This document shows positions 18,259 to 26,255 of a stretch of 64,000 bases of DNA, one piece after another. How positions within the stretch are numbered: the stretch's first letter is position 1; each line of letters starts with the position of its first letter. Where the stretch lies: assembly GCF_033547075.1 (NCBI RefSeq), contig NZ_CP137891.1, forward strand, positions 868,001 to 932,000, in the 5' to 3' direction. The stretch comes from Flavobacterium ardleyense. Lineage in GTDB: Bacteria > Bacteroidota > Bacteroidia > Flavobacteriales > Flavobacteriaceae. The notes under the pieces were generated by a model that was given only the letters and a program-made list of their open reading frames with translations, made no database searches and was not told the origin of the DNA. A program made the translations under genes and the position numbers.

Positions 18259-18777
18259 ATGAATTTAAAAATGACCTTTTACAGACAAATTAAAGCCCTA
18301 CTTAGACTTTCCTTTGTTATCTGTTTCTTTATTCTCCTTTTCATCTATTTGGATCTTGTGCAAGATTTAAAATTTTACCTCTATGTAATTCTACCATTAA
18401 TTTTAATATTTGTCGCTCCGGTTTTGATTATTCATATAAATTATTATTTAGAAAGTAGAAAGGTTTCTTATGAAATTTACAAAGAAAAGATTTACATCAT
18501 AGTAAATGACAAAAAATTAACCTATCATATTGGTGAGATTAAAGAAATTATTTTTTATATGACTGCTAATAAATTAAAAGATAGTGCATCTTCAAATTTT
18601 CTATATGACTATTATTATTATGCTAAAATTATTTTTTTTAACAACGACGAAACAATTGTTACTTGTTTACATTCGGATAATATAGACCAAATTCTAAGAG
18701 ATAATCTTAATGATGTAGACATAGTTAAAATTAAAACATTTTATCCCATAATTCCACTACGCCGCCGCGGGTCGTAA
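18259..18777 (+). CDS. Two-span membrane protein, putative immunity protein
   Basis: A 172-residue protein with two hydrophobic segments near residues 13-32 and 37-58 (FVICFFILLFIYLDL and LYVILPLILIFVAPVLIIHI), then a cytoplasmic strand-rich domain (YEIYKEKIYIIVNDKKLTYH). The overall shape is like immunity proteins of the bacterial-PH type. It lies 21 bases after the Rhs toxin gene. The last residues (PIIPLRRRGS) come from GC-rich sequence unlike the rest, and Rhs-core fragments follow within 35 bases. The original C-terminus has probably been lost at a recombination junction. Confidence 0.65.
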   Translation: MNLKMTFYRQIKALLRLSFVICFFILLFIYLDLVQDLKFYLYVILPLILIFVAPVLIIHINYYLESRKVSYEIYKEKIYIIVNDKKLTYHIGEIKEIIFYMTANKLKDSASSNFLYDYYYYAKIIFFNNDETIVTCLHSDNIDQILRDNLNDVDIVKIKTFYPIIPLRRRGS

Positions 18778-18811
18778 GCAAAAATAAATTGTGTTTAATT
18801 ATCCAAGACCA

Positions 18812-19276
18812 ACTACTACCACCGATTACCTTAGTGGCTTCAATGCCAAGACAACGTTCTTGAATTTTTCCCACACGCTGAGGGATACGTAAAATATACG
18901 GAAGGATATTTTAATTATGTTTTTAATTACACCCCAGCTGTGCGAAGTGTCGTTTTTGCTCTTCGATGGTCTCTGACCTCGAAGCAGTTTTGTTATTATT
19001 TTGTACCAAAACTCTCAAAGATCTATTCTCTTTCAAAATAAATTACGATCAGGTTGAAAATCCAGTCGGCAATGTCACAGGTTTACACAATGGAAATATT
19101 TCCGAAACCTATTGGCGTACAGCAAGTAGTAATATTAAGCGCAGTTATGGCTATGAATATGACAATCTCAACCGCTTTACCAATGCTATTTACCTCAAAT
19201 CGGATGCACAAACCGATGCCTATAACGAAGCATTAACTTATGATGCCAATGGAAATATTCTAACTTTAGCCTCGAG
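18812..19276 (+). pseudogene. Rhs core fragments in scrambled order
   Basis: Bases 18812-18933 copy the part of the Rhs core found at about 17050-17165 (TTTDYLSGF, EGYVKYTEGYFNYVFNYT), but a one-base deletion breaks the frame. Directly joined to it, 18933-19270 copies 16370-16706, including about 70 bases of non-coding sequence before the frame, and encodes LFSFKINYDQVENPVGNV to YDANGNILTLA. A later piece of the core therefore precedes an earlier piece, as expected from repeated recombination between tandem cassettes. No functional product is expected. Confidence 0.75.
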
Positions 19277-19362
19277 ATGTGATATGTGTAGCTTTCGCTC
19301 TTCGTTAGTAGATAACTATCGGAGCTGACCTCGAAGTAGACTCAATTACAACTGAAATATCC

Positions 19363-19516
19363 GATAGCGCGGATTCGCAATCCGGTGCCCGCAAAGTTCG
19401 GATTCTAATTAGTGTCTTCAAATTTATAATATAAGACCGCAATATTATTTTCTCGATACCGCAGATTTACTTTGTCAATTCGGCTAGCGCCTTGGGTGCA
19501 ATCCGTGCACGCAAGG
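19363..19516 (+). repeat. Family C hairpin repeats, copies 2 and 3
   Basis: Copy 2 (19363-19396) reads GATAGCGCGGATTCGCAATC then CGGTGCCCGCAAAG, with GGATT pairing to AATCC. Copy 3 (about 19455-19516) is split: GATACCGCAGATTT, then a 30-base insertion, then TGCAATCCGTGCACGCAAGG. The gap 19277-19619 otherwise holds no gene. Confidence 0.55.
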
Positions 19517-19619
19517 TAATCCCATTAATAGTTCTTCCGCAATTTTCTAAATCTCACTCAAAATTTAGCATTATATTACAAATCTGTCCTAGAAATTTTA
19601 CCTATTTTGGATAAAAAAA

Positions 19620-20408
19620 ATGCCAGAATTACCAGAAGTAGAAGGTTATAAAAAGTATATAGACAATACTGTTCTAAATCAGAAAATAAAGCAATTTGAC
19701 TGTCGAGACAATCGATTGCTAAAAGCTTCGACTGAAGATTTTGAAAAGTATCTAATTAACGAAGAACTTACAGAAACGGTCCGAATCGGGAAATATCTAT
19801 TTGTCAAAAAAACGGGCAAAAAGATTTTGGTGATTCACTTCGGAATGACTGGTCGACCCAATTACTACAAAGACGAAGATGAGCGTCCAAAATATGGACA
19901 TATCGTGCTTACTTTCCAAAATGGTTTTCATTTCGCCTACGAGAACAAACGTAAATTTGGTTGGTGGGATTTGATCGATTCTATCGAGGATTATAAGGAA
20001 GATCGTAAACTCAGCGACGATGCAAGAGACTTGAGATTAAAAGACTTTAAAAGCTCATTAGAAAGTAGAAAAACTTTTATCAAAGCCGTATTGATGGACC
20101 AAAGTGTGGCGGCTGGTGTAGGCAACTGGATGGCCGATGATATTTTGTACCAAGCCAAAATTCATCCTAAGACAAAAGCGCAGGATTTATCCGAAAAGGA
20201 CATTGAAGATATCTTTAAGGCAATGAAAAATGTAATTGAAGTAGCTATCAAAAATGACGCTCATTATGATGATTTTCCTGATTACTTTTTAATTCATAAC
20301 CGGAAAGAAGGCGCGACTTGCTTTCATACTGGAGGAATAATTGAAAAAATAAAAGTAGGCGGACGCTCCACTTATTTTTCACCAGAATGGCAGAAAATGA
20401 AGGAATAG
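19620..20408 (+). CDS. Fpg/Nei family DNA glycosylase without a zinc finger
   Basis: A bifunctional base-excision repair enzyme of the MutM/Nei type, 262 residues. MPELPEVEGYKKYI supplies the catalytic Pro after the initiator Met and the Glu next to it. The helix-two-turn-helix follows (ASTEDFEKYL; DQSVAAGVGNWMADDILYQA). The C-terminal finger should hold four cysteines. Here it reads ATCFHTGG then KVGGRSTYFSPEWQ, so the second Cys pair is Ser and Trp and only one Cys remains. The beta-hairpin and the DNA-contacting Arg (GGRSTYF) are kept, giving a zincless-finger arrangement as in NEIL1. Substrate (8-oxoG or oxidised pyrimidines) cannot be told. It sits alone between family C repeats. Confidence 0.9.
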   Translation: MPELPEVEGYKKYIDNTVLNQKIKQFDCRDNRLLKASTEDFEKYLINEELTETVRIGKYLFVKKTGKKILVIHFGMTGRPNYYKDEDERPKYGHIVLTFQNGFHFAYENKRKFGWWDLIDSIEDYKEDRKLSDDARDLRLKDFKSSLESRKTFIKAVLMDQSVAAGVGNWMADDILYQAKIHPKTKAQDLSEKDIEDIFKAMKNVIEVAIKNDAHYDDFPDYFLIHNRKEGATCFHTGGIIEKIKVGGRSTYFSPEWQKMKE

Positions 20409-20453
20409 AACGGAATTGCTTTTGTAAAGGTGATGGTGTTTTCTTCTACAGGC

Positions 20454-20486
20454 GATAACGCGGATTTACAATCCGTGCCCGCAAAG
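20454..20486 (+). repeat. Family C hairpin repeat, copy 4
   Basis: GATAACGCGGATTTACAATC then CGTGCCCGCAAAG, with GGATT pairing to AATCC around TAC. It follows the glycosylase stop by about 45 bases. Confidence 0.65.
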
Positions 20487-20600
20487 TTATTATGGTAATT
20501 GCTGTGTTTAATTGTAGGTCATTAGATCACTTCCCATAAAGTGACAAAAACTATATACTACGATTCTTCATATATTTATAAAATTATCAAACCATTGATT

Positions 20601-20833
20601 ATGACAACTATAACCGTAAATAAACGTACTAAGGCAGGTAAAATATTGCTGGAATTGGAAAAGTTGCTATTTGTTAATAATAAAGATATAGAGACAAGGA
20701 AAGTCCATATAATCGAGAGTTTGTAGAGACAATCTTGGAGGCTGAGCGAAAAGGAAGTTATAAAACTATTGATCCAAACGACGTATGGGGAAGTTTTGGT
20801 TTGAAAAAGAAGAGTTCGCAGACAAGCATTTGA
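20601..20833 (+). pseudogene. Decayed type II antitoxin
   Basis: ATG 20601 begins MTTITVNKRTKAGKILLELE, the opening of small antitoxins that partner RelE/YoeB toxins. The frame is lost near base 20700 (a frameshift leads to an early stop). In the shifted frame the expected end resumes: YNREFVETILEAERKGSYKT then DPNDVWGSFGL. One indel has killed the gene. It overlaps the start of the toxin remnant. Confidence 0.65.
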
Positions 20834-21057
20834 AACGCATTAGAAAGCTGCAAATAAAGTAATATTAAAAAAATCGCCAAGAACCGTTAACCGAAACACC
20901 TTTTGAAGGTATCTGAAAACCTGAGCCATTAAAATAGAAGTTTAATGGATTTTGGTCAAGAGAAATAAATAAAAAAGATAGACTTGTTTATAAAGTCAAT
21001 CAAGATTTAGTAACTGTTTTTGTTATTGCCGAGATGGGCCATTATTCAGATAAATAA
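20785..21057 (+). pseudogene. Decayed RelE/YoeB-type toxin
   Basis: Pieces of a YoeB/Txe-like mRNA interferase are visible: GKFWFEKEEFADKHLKRIRK at the start, EPLTETPFEGI and KPEPLKFNGFWSREI in the middle, and KKDRLVYKVNQDLVTVFVIA and GHYSDK at the end. Several stop codons (after KLQIK, after PFEGI) and small indels interrupt it. Together with the upstream remnant it is a dead toxin-antitoxin operon. Confidence 0.7.
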
Positions 21058-21064
21058 CAAAATT

Positions 21065-21104
21065 AAAAATTCCCAATACTGAAATTCAGTATTTGGAATT
21101 TTTA
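21065..21104 (+). terminator. Terminator of the dead toxin-antitoxin operon
   Basis: AAAAATTCCCAATACTGAA and TTCAGTATTTGGAATTTTT form a long stem with a single mismatch, eight bases after the toxin stop. It outlasted the genes. Confidence 0.8.
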
Positions 21105-21194
21105 TATAATAATAGAATTTCCTTATTCATCCAAATCAAAAAAAACCTCATTATTTTAAACGATCTTGAAATTTTCTTTTGATTGCAGCTTTCA

Positions 21195-21470
21195 AATTAA
21201 TTTTATAGCTTCGGAAATGGCGAAATCGCGGAAAATTCATCTTTATTATTAAAAATTTTAAAAAGCAAAGTGGTAGCTTTTATGCATTTAGCGAAAGCGA
21301 AAAAAGGAACTCCCTCAATCATCCGATTAAGAGAATTCCTTTTCATCTATAGTTTTCAATAAACTTTATAACGTCAAAAGTGGCGAAATCGCAATAAATC
21401 ATCTTGCTAACCAAGTTGTTTCAATAGTGATGTGGTAACTTTTATATATTTAGCGAAAGCGAAAAAAACC
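21195..21470. repeat. Imperfect direct repeat pair beside the transporter operon
   Basis: Two segments, about 21200-21307 and 21360-21469, share AATGGCGAAATCGC or AGTGGCGAAATCGC, a GTGGTA(A)CTTTTAT stretch and an ending of TTTAGCGAAAGCGAAAAAA. Between them AAAAGGAATTCTC and GAGTTCCTTTT (about 21305-21345) form a terminator-like inverted repeat. The ending motif recurs inverted at 946-965. The gap 21105-21485 has no gene. Confidence 0.55.
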
Positions 21471-21485
21471 TTATTCTGAAAATAA

Positions 21486-21641
21486 TTAATCGTCTTCACG
21501 TTCCACAACATCATCATTTTGTGCAAATGAATCGGGCTCCGATTTCGGTGGAGTAGACAATACTTTATAGAAAAAATATCCTGTGCAACCAATCACAATT
21601 CCTTGCGTGACAACCATCAATATAAGTGCTTCTGTGTTCAT
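21486..21641 (-). CDS. MetS-like small subunit of an NSS family transporter
   Basis: A 51-residue protein starting MNTEALILMVVTQGIVIGCT, with one membrane segment (residues about 5-25) and an acidic tail ending ERED. It follows the sodium-dependent transporter by 11 bases on the same strand. This matches the MetP/MetS arrangement first described in Corynebacterium, where a tiny single-span protein is required for methionine uptake by the large subunit; such small subunits are common next to Bacteroidetes NSS transporters. The assignment rests on size, topology and position, since sequence is hard to judge at this length. Confidence 0.7.
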   Translation of the reverse strand: MNTEALILMVVTQGIVIGCTGYFFYKVLSTPPKSEPDSFAQNDDVVEREDD

Positions 21642-21652
21642 AATATTAAATT

Positions 21653-23323
21653 TTATAGGGTTGCGCGACCTTCTCTTCTTCTCTTTAAAAATGCGAAATA
21701 CACGAGCAAACTGATTCCAATAAATAATGATAATAACATTATTCGGGCGAAATTAAGATACATGATTTTGTCTTCTAAACCTGCTCGAACTGCGATATCT
21801 GTTGCTGCAGCAATCTGATCTTTAAGACCAGCGTGCGTGACAGTTTTGATAATTGAGCCATTGTCCAATGTCCATCCATTACCTGAAAATAAGCTTGAGA
21901 TATTTTCTGACCATTCGTTGTTTTGAGGTTTAAATAATGACCCCAAGAAAATTATAATCAGCATAACGGGCGTTACAAATTTGATAATAAATTTATAGAC
22001 ATTAGGTATTTTGATATCCGCTCCTCTGGTAATTTCTGCCCAACCTTTCTTCATTCCGAAAACCCACGAGAATAAAATGGTTTCGAACATCGCAAAAACT
22101 ACTAAACTTACGGTTCCCGCCCAATAATCATATTCATCAAAAACTCCTTGATTATAAAAAATTACGGTTGGAAGTCCCATAACGAGGATCAGTAATCCAA
22201 AAGACCACGCACCTTTATTCTGACTCCAGTTAAATTCGTCGCGCATAAAGCCCATCCACGGTGTTCCCATTGCCAATGATGAGGTGATTCCCGCAAAAAA
22301 TAATAATCCAAACCAAAATAGACCTCCTAAGGCTGCCAAAACTGGTCCCCATTGTTGGAATAAATATGGCATGGTCTGGAATGCCATTCCGAAACCTGCA
22401 TTTTCTAATACCCAATCAAGTCCTAAGTATCCTGCTGCAATTGGAATAACGATGGTACTTCCTAAAACAACTTCTACAAATTCATTCATAAAGCCTGCTG
22501 TAGTAGCATTCAAAGCGATATCGTCTTTTGCATCGATATAAGCGGCATAACAGTGAATAGTTCCCATTCCCACAGAAAGTGTGAAGAAAATTTGTCCGGC
22601 AGCGGCCATCCAAACCTTAAGGTCTAGAAGCGAATCATACTGCGGTGTCCATAAAAAGTTTAGACCATCCCAAGCATTTGCATCTGGAAATAAATCTGAT
22701 GCGCCACTGGTACCAAGCGTTAGCCCGCGAACGGCAAGGATTACTCCAAATAATATCAATAATGGCATTCCGATTTTTGCAACCTTTTCTATTCCTTTTA
22801 ATCCTTTTGAAAGGATATAAGTATTAAGAATAAGACATAAAATATAAAAAAGCACCGCTTCGTAGGGAATCCCAGTGGTTGATTCTGAGACGGTAACATA
22901 AGAATTAAAAAACTGCGCAACTGCACCTTGGCTCATTCCTTCAAAAGTTCCTGCGAGCGAGTGGTACACGTAGGATATTGTCCAAGACTCAATATAACAG
23001 TAGTATGCTGCAACAGCGACATTTGTAAAAATTCCGAATACACCTATATATTTAAGGACTCTTCCTTTTACCATTGAGTCAAATATATACGGAGTGGAGT
23101 GGTTTCCAAATTTTCCGCCAAAGCGACCTGATGCCCACTCAATATATAACAAGGGAATTCCCATTAATAAAAAGCAGACTAGATAAGGGATTATAAATGC
23201 ACCGCCTCCATTTTGTACCGCTTGAACAGGAAAACGTAAAAAATTTCCAAGTCCTACTGCATTTCCTGCCATTGCGAGGATTAATCCCGTCCTGGTTCCC
23301 CAAGATTCTGATTTTACTGCCAT
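21653..23323 (-). CDS. Sodium-dependent transporter of the NSS (SNF) family
   Basis: An inner-membrane symporter of 556 residues and about twelve membrane spans. The start SWGTRTGLILAMAGNAVGLG, NFLRFPVQAVQNGGGAFIIP is the signature of span 1 and its sodium and substrate site. Later spans such as GQIFFTLSVGMGTIHCYAAY are equally typical. NSS proteins move amino acids or related amines with sodium. The linked MetS-like subunit suggests methionine or alanine, whereas the neighbouring divergent hmgA-hppD genes would suit an aromatic amino acid; the sequence does not decide. It is transcribed away from hmgA, with a 330-base shared upstream region. Confidence 0.93.
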   Translation of the reverse strand: MAVKSESWGTRTGLILAMAGNAVGLGNFLRFPVQAVQNGGGAFIIPYLVCFLLMGIPLLYIEWASGRFGGKFGNHSTPYIFDSMVKGRVLKYIGVFGIFTNVAVAAYYCYIESWTISYVYHSLAGTFEGMSQGAVAQFFNSYVTVSESTTGIPYEAVLFYILCLILNTYILSKGLKGIEKVAKIGMPLLILFGVILAVRGLTLGTSGASDLFPDANAWDGLNFLWTPQYDSLLDLKVWMAAAGQIFFTLSVGMGTIHCYAAYIDAKDDIALNATTAGFMNEFVEVVLGSTIVIPIAAGYLGLDWVLENAGFGMAFQTMPYLFQQWGPVLAALGGLFWFGLLFFAGITSSLAMGTPWMGFMRDEFNWSQNKGAWSFGLLILVMGLPTVIFYNQGVFDEYDYWAGTVSLVVFAMFETILFSWVFGMKKGWAEITRGADIKIPNVYKFIIKFVTPVMLIIIFLGSLFKPQNNEWSENISSLFSGNGWTLDNGSIIKTVTHAGLKDQIAAATDIAVRAGLEDKIMYLNFARIMLLSLFIGISLLVYFAFLKRRREGRATL

Positions 23324-23654
23324 ATAGTTATCTAAATGATTTGTTAAGGATTGCTAAGATAAAAAAACTAACGGAAAATGATATAAATCTTTAAAAAGGT
23401 TTTATTTTCTAAATCCCAACAAATACAATGTTTATATCTCTAAGTTTAATATTTTTTTCAGAATCAGAGCGGTTTTTTTAAATTTTTACGATATTTGTTG
23501 CTATGCAACAGTCTTGGAATTTATTGTTACCATATTTAAAATACCTTCATAAAAGAAGTCCGGAATAAATTGGCGACCTTTATAGATCTGTGTCTGCCAT
23601 CACTGCAGCGCACATTTTGGACGTAGATTATTTTATAATTATAATTTTCACACG
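23324..23654. other. Divergent intergenic region between the NSS transporter and hmgA
   Basis: This 331-base AT-rich gap must carry both promoters. A small perfect hairpin, TGTTGC-TAT-GCAACA (23496-23510), is the only structure noticed. No convincing TAnnTTTG box with proper TTG spacing was found for either gene. Confidence 0.4.
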
Positions 23655-24812
23655 ATGCCTATATACCACAAATTGGGAAAGTTCCCACAAAAAAGACACA
23701 CACAGTTTGAAAAACCAGAAGGTGGACTCTATTATGAGCAGCTTTTTGGGACTGAAGGTTTTTCTGGAAATTCAGCGCTACTTTATCATACGCACAGACC
23801 AACGCAAGTAAAGGAAATAAGAGATTCGTACTCGATAGCGCCAAAAATTGCAATCGGAAAAAATATTAAATCCCTTCTTCTCAAAGGTTTTGATGTAAAA
23901 CCACAAGATGATTTTCTCGACAGCCGCACTCCAATGCTTGTCAACAACGATTGTACAATTGGTCTTGCGGCACCACGTAAATCACTCCGCGAATATTTTT
24001 ATAAGAATGCCGATGCCGATGAGATGTTGTTTATTCATAAAGGCTCGGGAACATTGCGTACGATGATGGGAAATATTCCATTTAAATATGGAGATTACCT
24101 AATTATCCCTCGCGGAATTATCTACCAAATCGATTTTGATACCGAAGAGAATCGGCTTTTATATGTCGAATCTTTCGCACCAATTTACACGCCACGTCGT
24201 TACAAAAATGAGTCGGGACAGCATTTAGAACATTCGCCATTTTGCGAACGCGATTTTATTTTGCCGTCAAACTTGGAAACGCATGACGAAAAAGGCGATT
24301 TCCTGATCAAAATTCGTAAAGAAAATATGATGCATGAGTTGGTTTACGCCACGCATCCCTTTGATGTTGTTGGATGGGACGGGTACAATTTCCCGTACGG
24401 TTTCAGCATCCATAATTTTGAACCAATTACAGGTCGCGTTCACTTACCGCCGCCAATTCATCAGACATTTGAGACGAGCACTTTTGTAATTTGTTCATTC
24501 GTACCGCGCCTTTACGACTATCATCCAAAGTCAATTCCTGCACCTTACAATCATAGTAATATTGATAGTGAAGAGATTTTATACTACGTAGATGGCGATT
24601 TTATGTCACGTAATAATATCGAGCAAGGTCATATTACAGTGCATCCAAAAGGCATCGTACATGGGCCTGCGCCGGGAGCAATGGAACGCAGTATTGGGCA
24701 TACCGAAACTCAGGAATTAGCAGTTATGATTGACACTTTTAAGTCTTTACAAGTAACAGAGGCAGCAATGGCAATTGACGACGGTAAATATTACAAATCT
24801 TGGGTCGAATAG
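23655..24812 (+). CDS. hmgA: Homogentisate 1,2-dioxygenase
   Basis: The ring-opening step of tyrosine breakdown: homogentisate to maleylacetoacetate using non-heme iron and oxygen. The 385 residues match the shorter Bacteroidetes form of the family. It starts MPIYHKLGKFPQKRHTQF; conserved cupin segments include DEMLFIHKGSG, GDYLIIPRGIIYQ, HLPPPIHQTFET and the iron-site stretch HPKGIVHGPAPG. hppD, which makes its substrate, lies downstream on the same strand 162 bases later, with a family A repeat between, so the two may be separate transcripts. The next enzyme (fumarylacetoacetase) is not in the window. Confidence 0.95.
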   Translation: MPIYHKLGKFPQKRHTQFEKPEGGLYYEQLFGTEGFSGNSALLYHTHRPTQVKEIRDSYSIAPKIAIGKNIKSLLLKGFDVKPQDDFLDSRTPMLVNNDCTIGLAAPRKSLREYFYKNADADEMLFIHKGSGTLRTMMGNIPFKYGDYLIIPRGIIYQIDFDTEENRLLYVESFAPIYTPRRYKNESGQHLEHSPFCERDFILPSNLETHDEKGDFLIKIRKENMMHELVYATHPFDVVGWDGYNFPYGFSIHNFEPITGRVHLPPPIHQTFETSTFVICSFVPRLYDYHPKSIPAPYNHSNIDSEEILYYVDGDFMSRNNIEQGHITVHPKGIVHGPAPGAMERSIGHTETQELAVMIDTFKSLQVTEAAMAIDDGKYYKSWVE

Positions 24813-24823
24813 CTTTTTTTTGG

Positions 24824-24911
24824 AGCTTTATCCTGCTGTCCACTATATCTTTTTCTTTTTTCTAAAAGAAAAAAAAGAAAAAGGATGCCGCTCCCATCAG
24901 GGCTAGGGGCA
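24824..24911 (-). repeat. Family A dispersed hairpin element between hmgA and hppD
   Basis: Minus-strand reading: CCCTGATGGGAGCGGCATCC, stem, then ATATAGTGGACAGCAGGAT. The stem pairs CTTTTTC (24849-24855) with GAAAAAG (24877-24883) and continues as a T-run against an A-run. It starts about 12 bases after the hmgA stop, where no other terminator is seen. Confidence 0.75.
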
Positions 24912-24974
24912 TATGATTAAATTAGAAATTATTAAATTACAACCACAAAATTTCGTGGTGCAAATATTACAATT

Positions 24975-26135
24975 ATGAGCAAAGAAGTAAAATCAGTAGA
25001 ATACGGATTAGAGAAGATTTTTGAAGGAGCACAAGATTTTCTTCCTCTTTTAGGAACAGATTACGTAGAGTTTTACGTAGGGAATGCAAAGCAAGCAGCA
25101 CATTATTACAAAACAACTTTTGGCTATCAATCGCTTGCTTATGCAGGACTAGAAACTGGAGTTCGTGATCGTGCATCTTATGTGCTTAAGCAAGATAAAA
25201 TCAGACTTGTTTTCACCACGCCACTTACTGCAGACTCTCCAATTAATGACCATTTGCGTAAGCATGGAGATGGCGTGAAAGTAGCAGCTCTGTGGGTAGA
25301 AGATGCCACTTCTGCCTACGAAGAAACGATGAAGAGAGGGGCGCGTTCTTTTATGGAGCCTACAACTGAATCTGATGAATTTGGACAAGTAGTTCGTTCA
25401 GGAATCTATACATATGGCGAAACAGTTCACATATTTGTAGAGAGAAAAAATTACAACGGAGTTTTCTTACCAGGATATAAAGAGTGGAAATCAGATTACA
25501 ATCCAGCTCCTGTTGGTCTAAAATATATAGATCACATGGTTGGAAATGTGGGTTGGAACGAAATGAATGTTTGGGTTAAGTGGTACGAGGAAGTAATGGG
25601 ATTTGTAAATTTCCTATCTTTTGATGACAAACAAATTACTACAGAATATTCTGCTCTTATGAGTAAGGTGATGTCAAACGGTAATGGTCGAATCAAATTT
25701 CCAATTAACGAGCCTGCCGAAGGAAAGAAAAAATCACAAATTGAAGAATATCTAGACTTTTACGGTGGACCTGGAATTCAGCATATCGCAATTGCAACAG
25801 ATGATATCATTACAACGGTAGCGGAGCTTCGCGCTCGTGGAATTGAATTTCTGTCTGCGCCACCACATGCCTACTACGAAGCAATTCCGGCACGATTAGG
25901 TGCTCACATGGATATGATGAAAGAGGATCTTACTAAAATCGAAGAACTTGCCATAATGGTAGATGCTGATGAGGAAGGATATTTATTACAAATCTTTACA
26001 AAGCCACAACAAGACAGACCGACCTTGTTTTTTGAGATAATTCAGAGAATGGGAGCAAAAGGTTTTGGTGCAGGCAACTTTAAAGCATTGTTTGAATCAA
26101 TTGAAAGAGAGCAAGAACTTAGAGGAACTTTATAA
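24975..26135 (+). CDS. hppD: 4-Hydroxyphenylpyruvate dioxygenase
   Basis: Converts 4-hydroxyphenylpyruvate to homogentisate, the substrate of HmgA. It has 386 residues and two VOC (glyoxalase-fold) domains: FLPLLGTDYVEFYVGNAKQA begins the first and GLKYIDHMVGNV the second. The iron ligands fit His187 (YIDHMVG), His270 (GIQHIAIATDD) and Glu354 (LFFEIIQRMG), with the closing motif KGFGAGNFKALFE over the active site. Together with hmgA upstream it forms the central part of tyrosine catabolism; kynA two genes downstream adds tryptophan breakdown to this neighbourhood. Confidence 0.96.
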   Translation: MSKEVKSVEYGLEKIFEGAQDFLPLLGTDYVEFYVGNAKQAAHYYKTTFGYQSLAYAGLETGVRDRASYVLKQDKIRLVFTTPLTADSPINDHLRKHGDGVKVAALWVEDATSAYEETMKRGARSFMEPTTESDEFGQVVRSGIYTYGETVHIFVERKNYNGVFLPGYKEWKSDYNPAPVGLKYIDHMVGNVGWNEMNVWVKWYEEVMGFVNFLSFDDKQITTEYSALMSKVMSNGNGRIKFPINEPAEGKKKSQIEEYLDFYGGPGIQHIAIATDDIITTVAELRARGIEFLSAPPHAYYEAIPARLGAHMDMMKEDLTKIEELAIMVDADEEGYLLQIFTKPQQDRPTLFFEIIQRMGAKGFGAGNFKALFESIEREQELRGTL

Positions 26136-26223
26136 TAAATCTTAAAGTTAAACTTATTATTACGAATTATCGAGCTTTAGACGAGTATCATTGCAAATTA
26201 TTTGTTAAACTCGTTTTTTAGGT

Positions 26224-26252
26224 TTGAATCTTCTAAAAACTATGTACCTTTG
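26224..26252 (+). promoter_or_regulatory. Bacteroidetes-type promoter for a candidate small RNA
   Basis: TTG at 26224-26226, an 18-base spacer, then TACCTTTG at 26245-26252. Box sequences and spacing match the flavobacterial consensus TTG-N17-23-TAnnTTTG. Confidence 0.7.
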
Positions 26253-26255
26253 CAC

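Noticed and set aside
20601..20833. Programmed frameshift in the antitoxin
   Set aside because: No slippery heptamer is present at the break and the partner toxin carries several stops, so decay is the simpler explanation.
23590..23811. Open frame upstream of and overlapping hmgA
   Set aside because: It overlaps hmgA in another frame and contains no family features.
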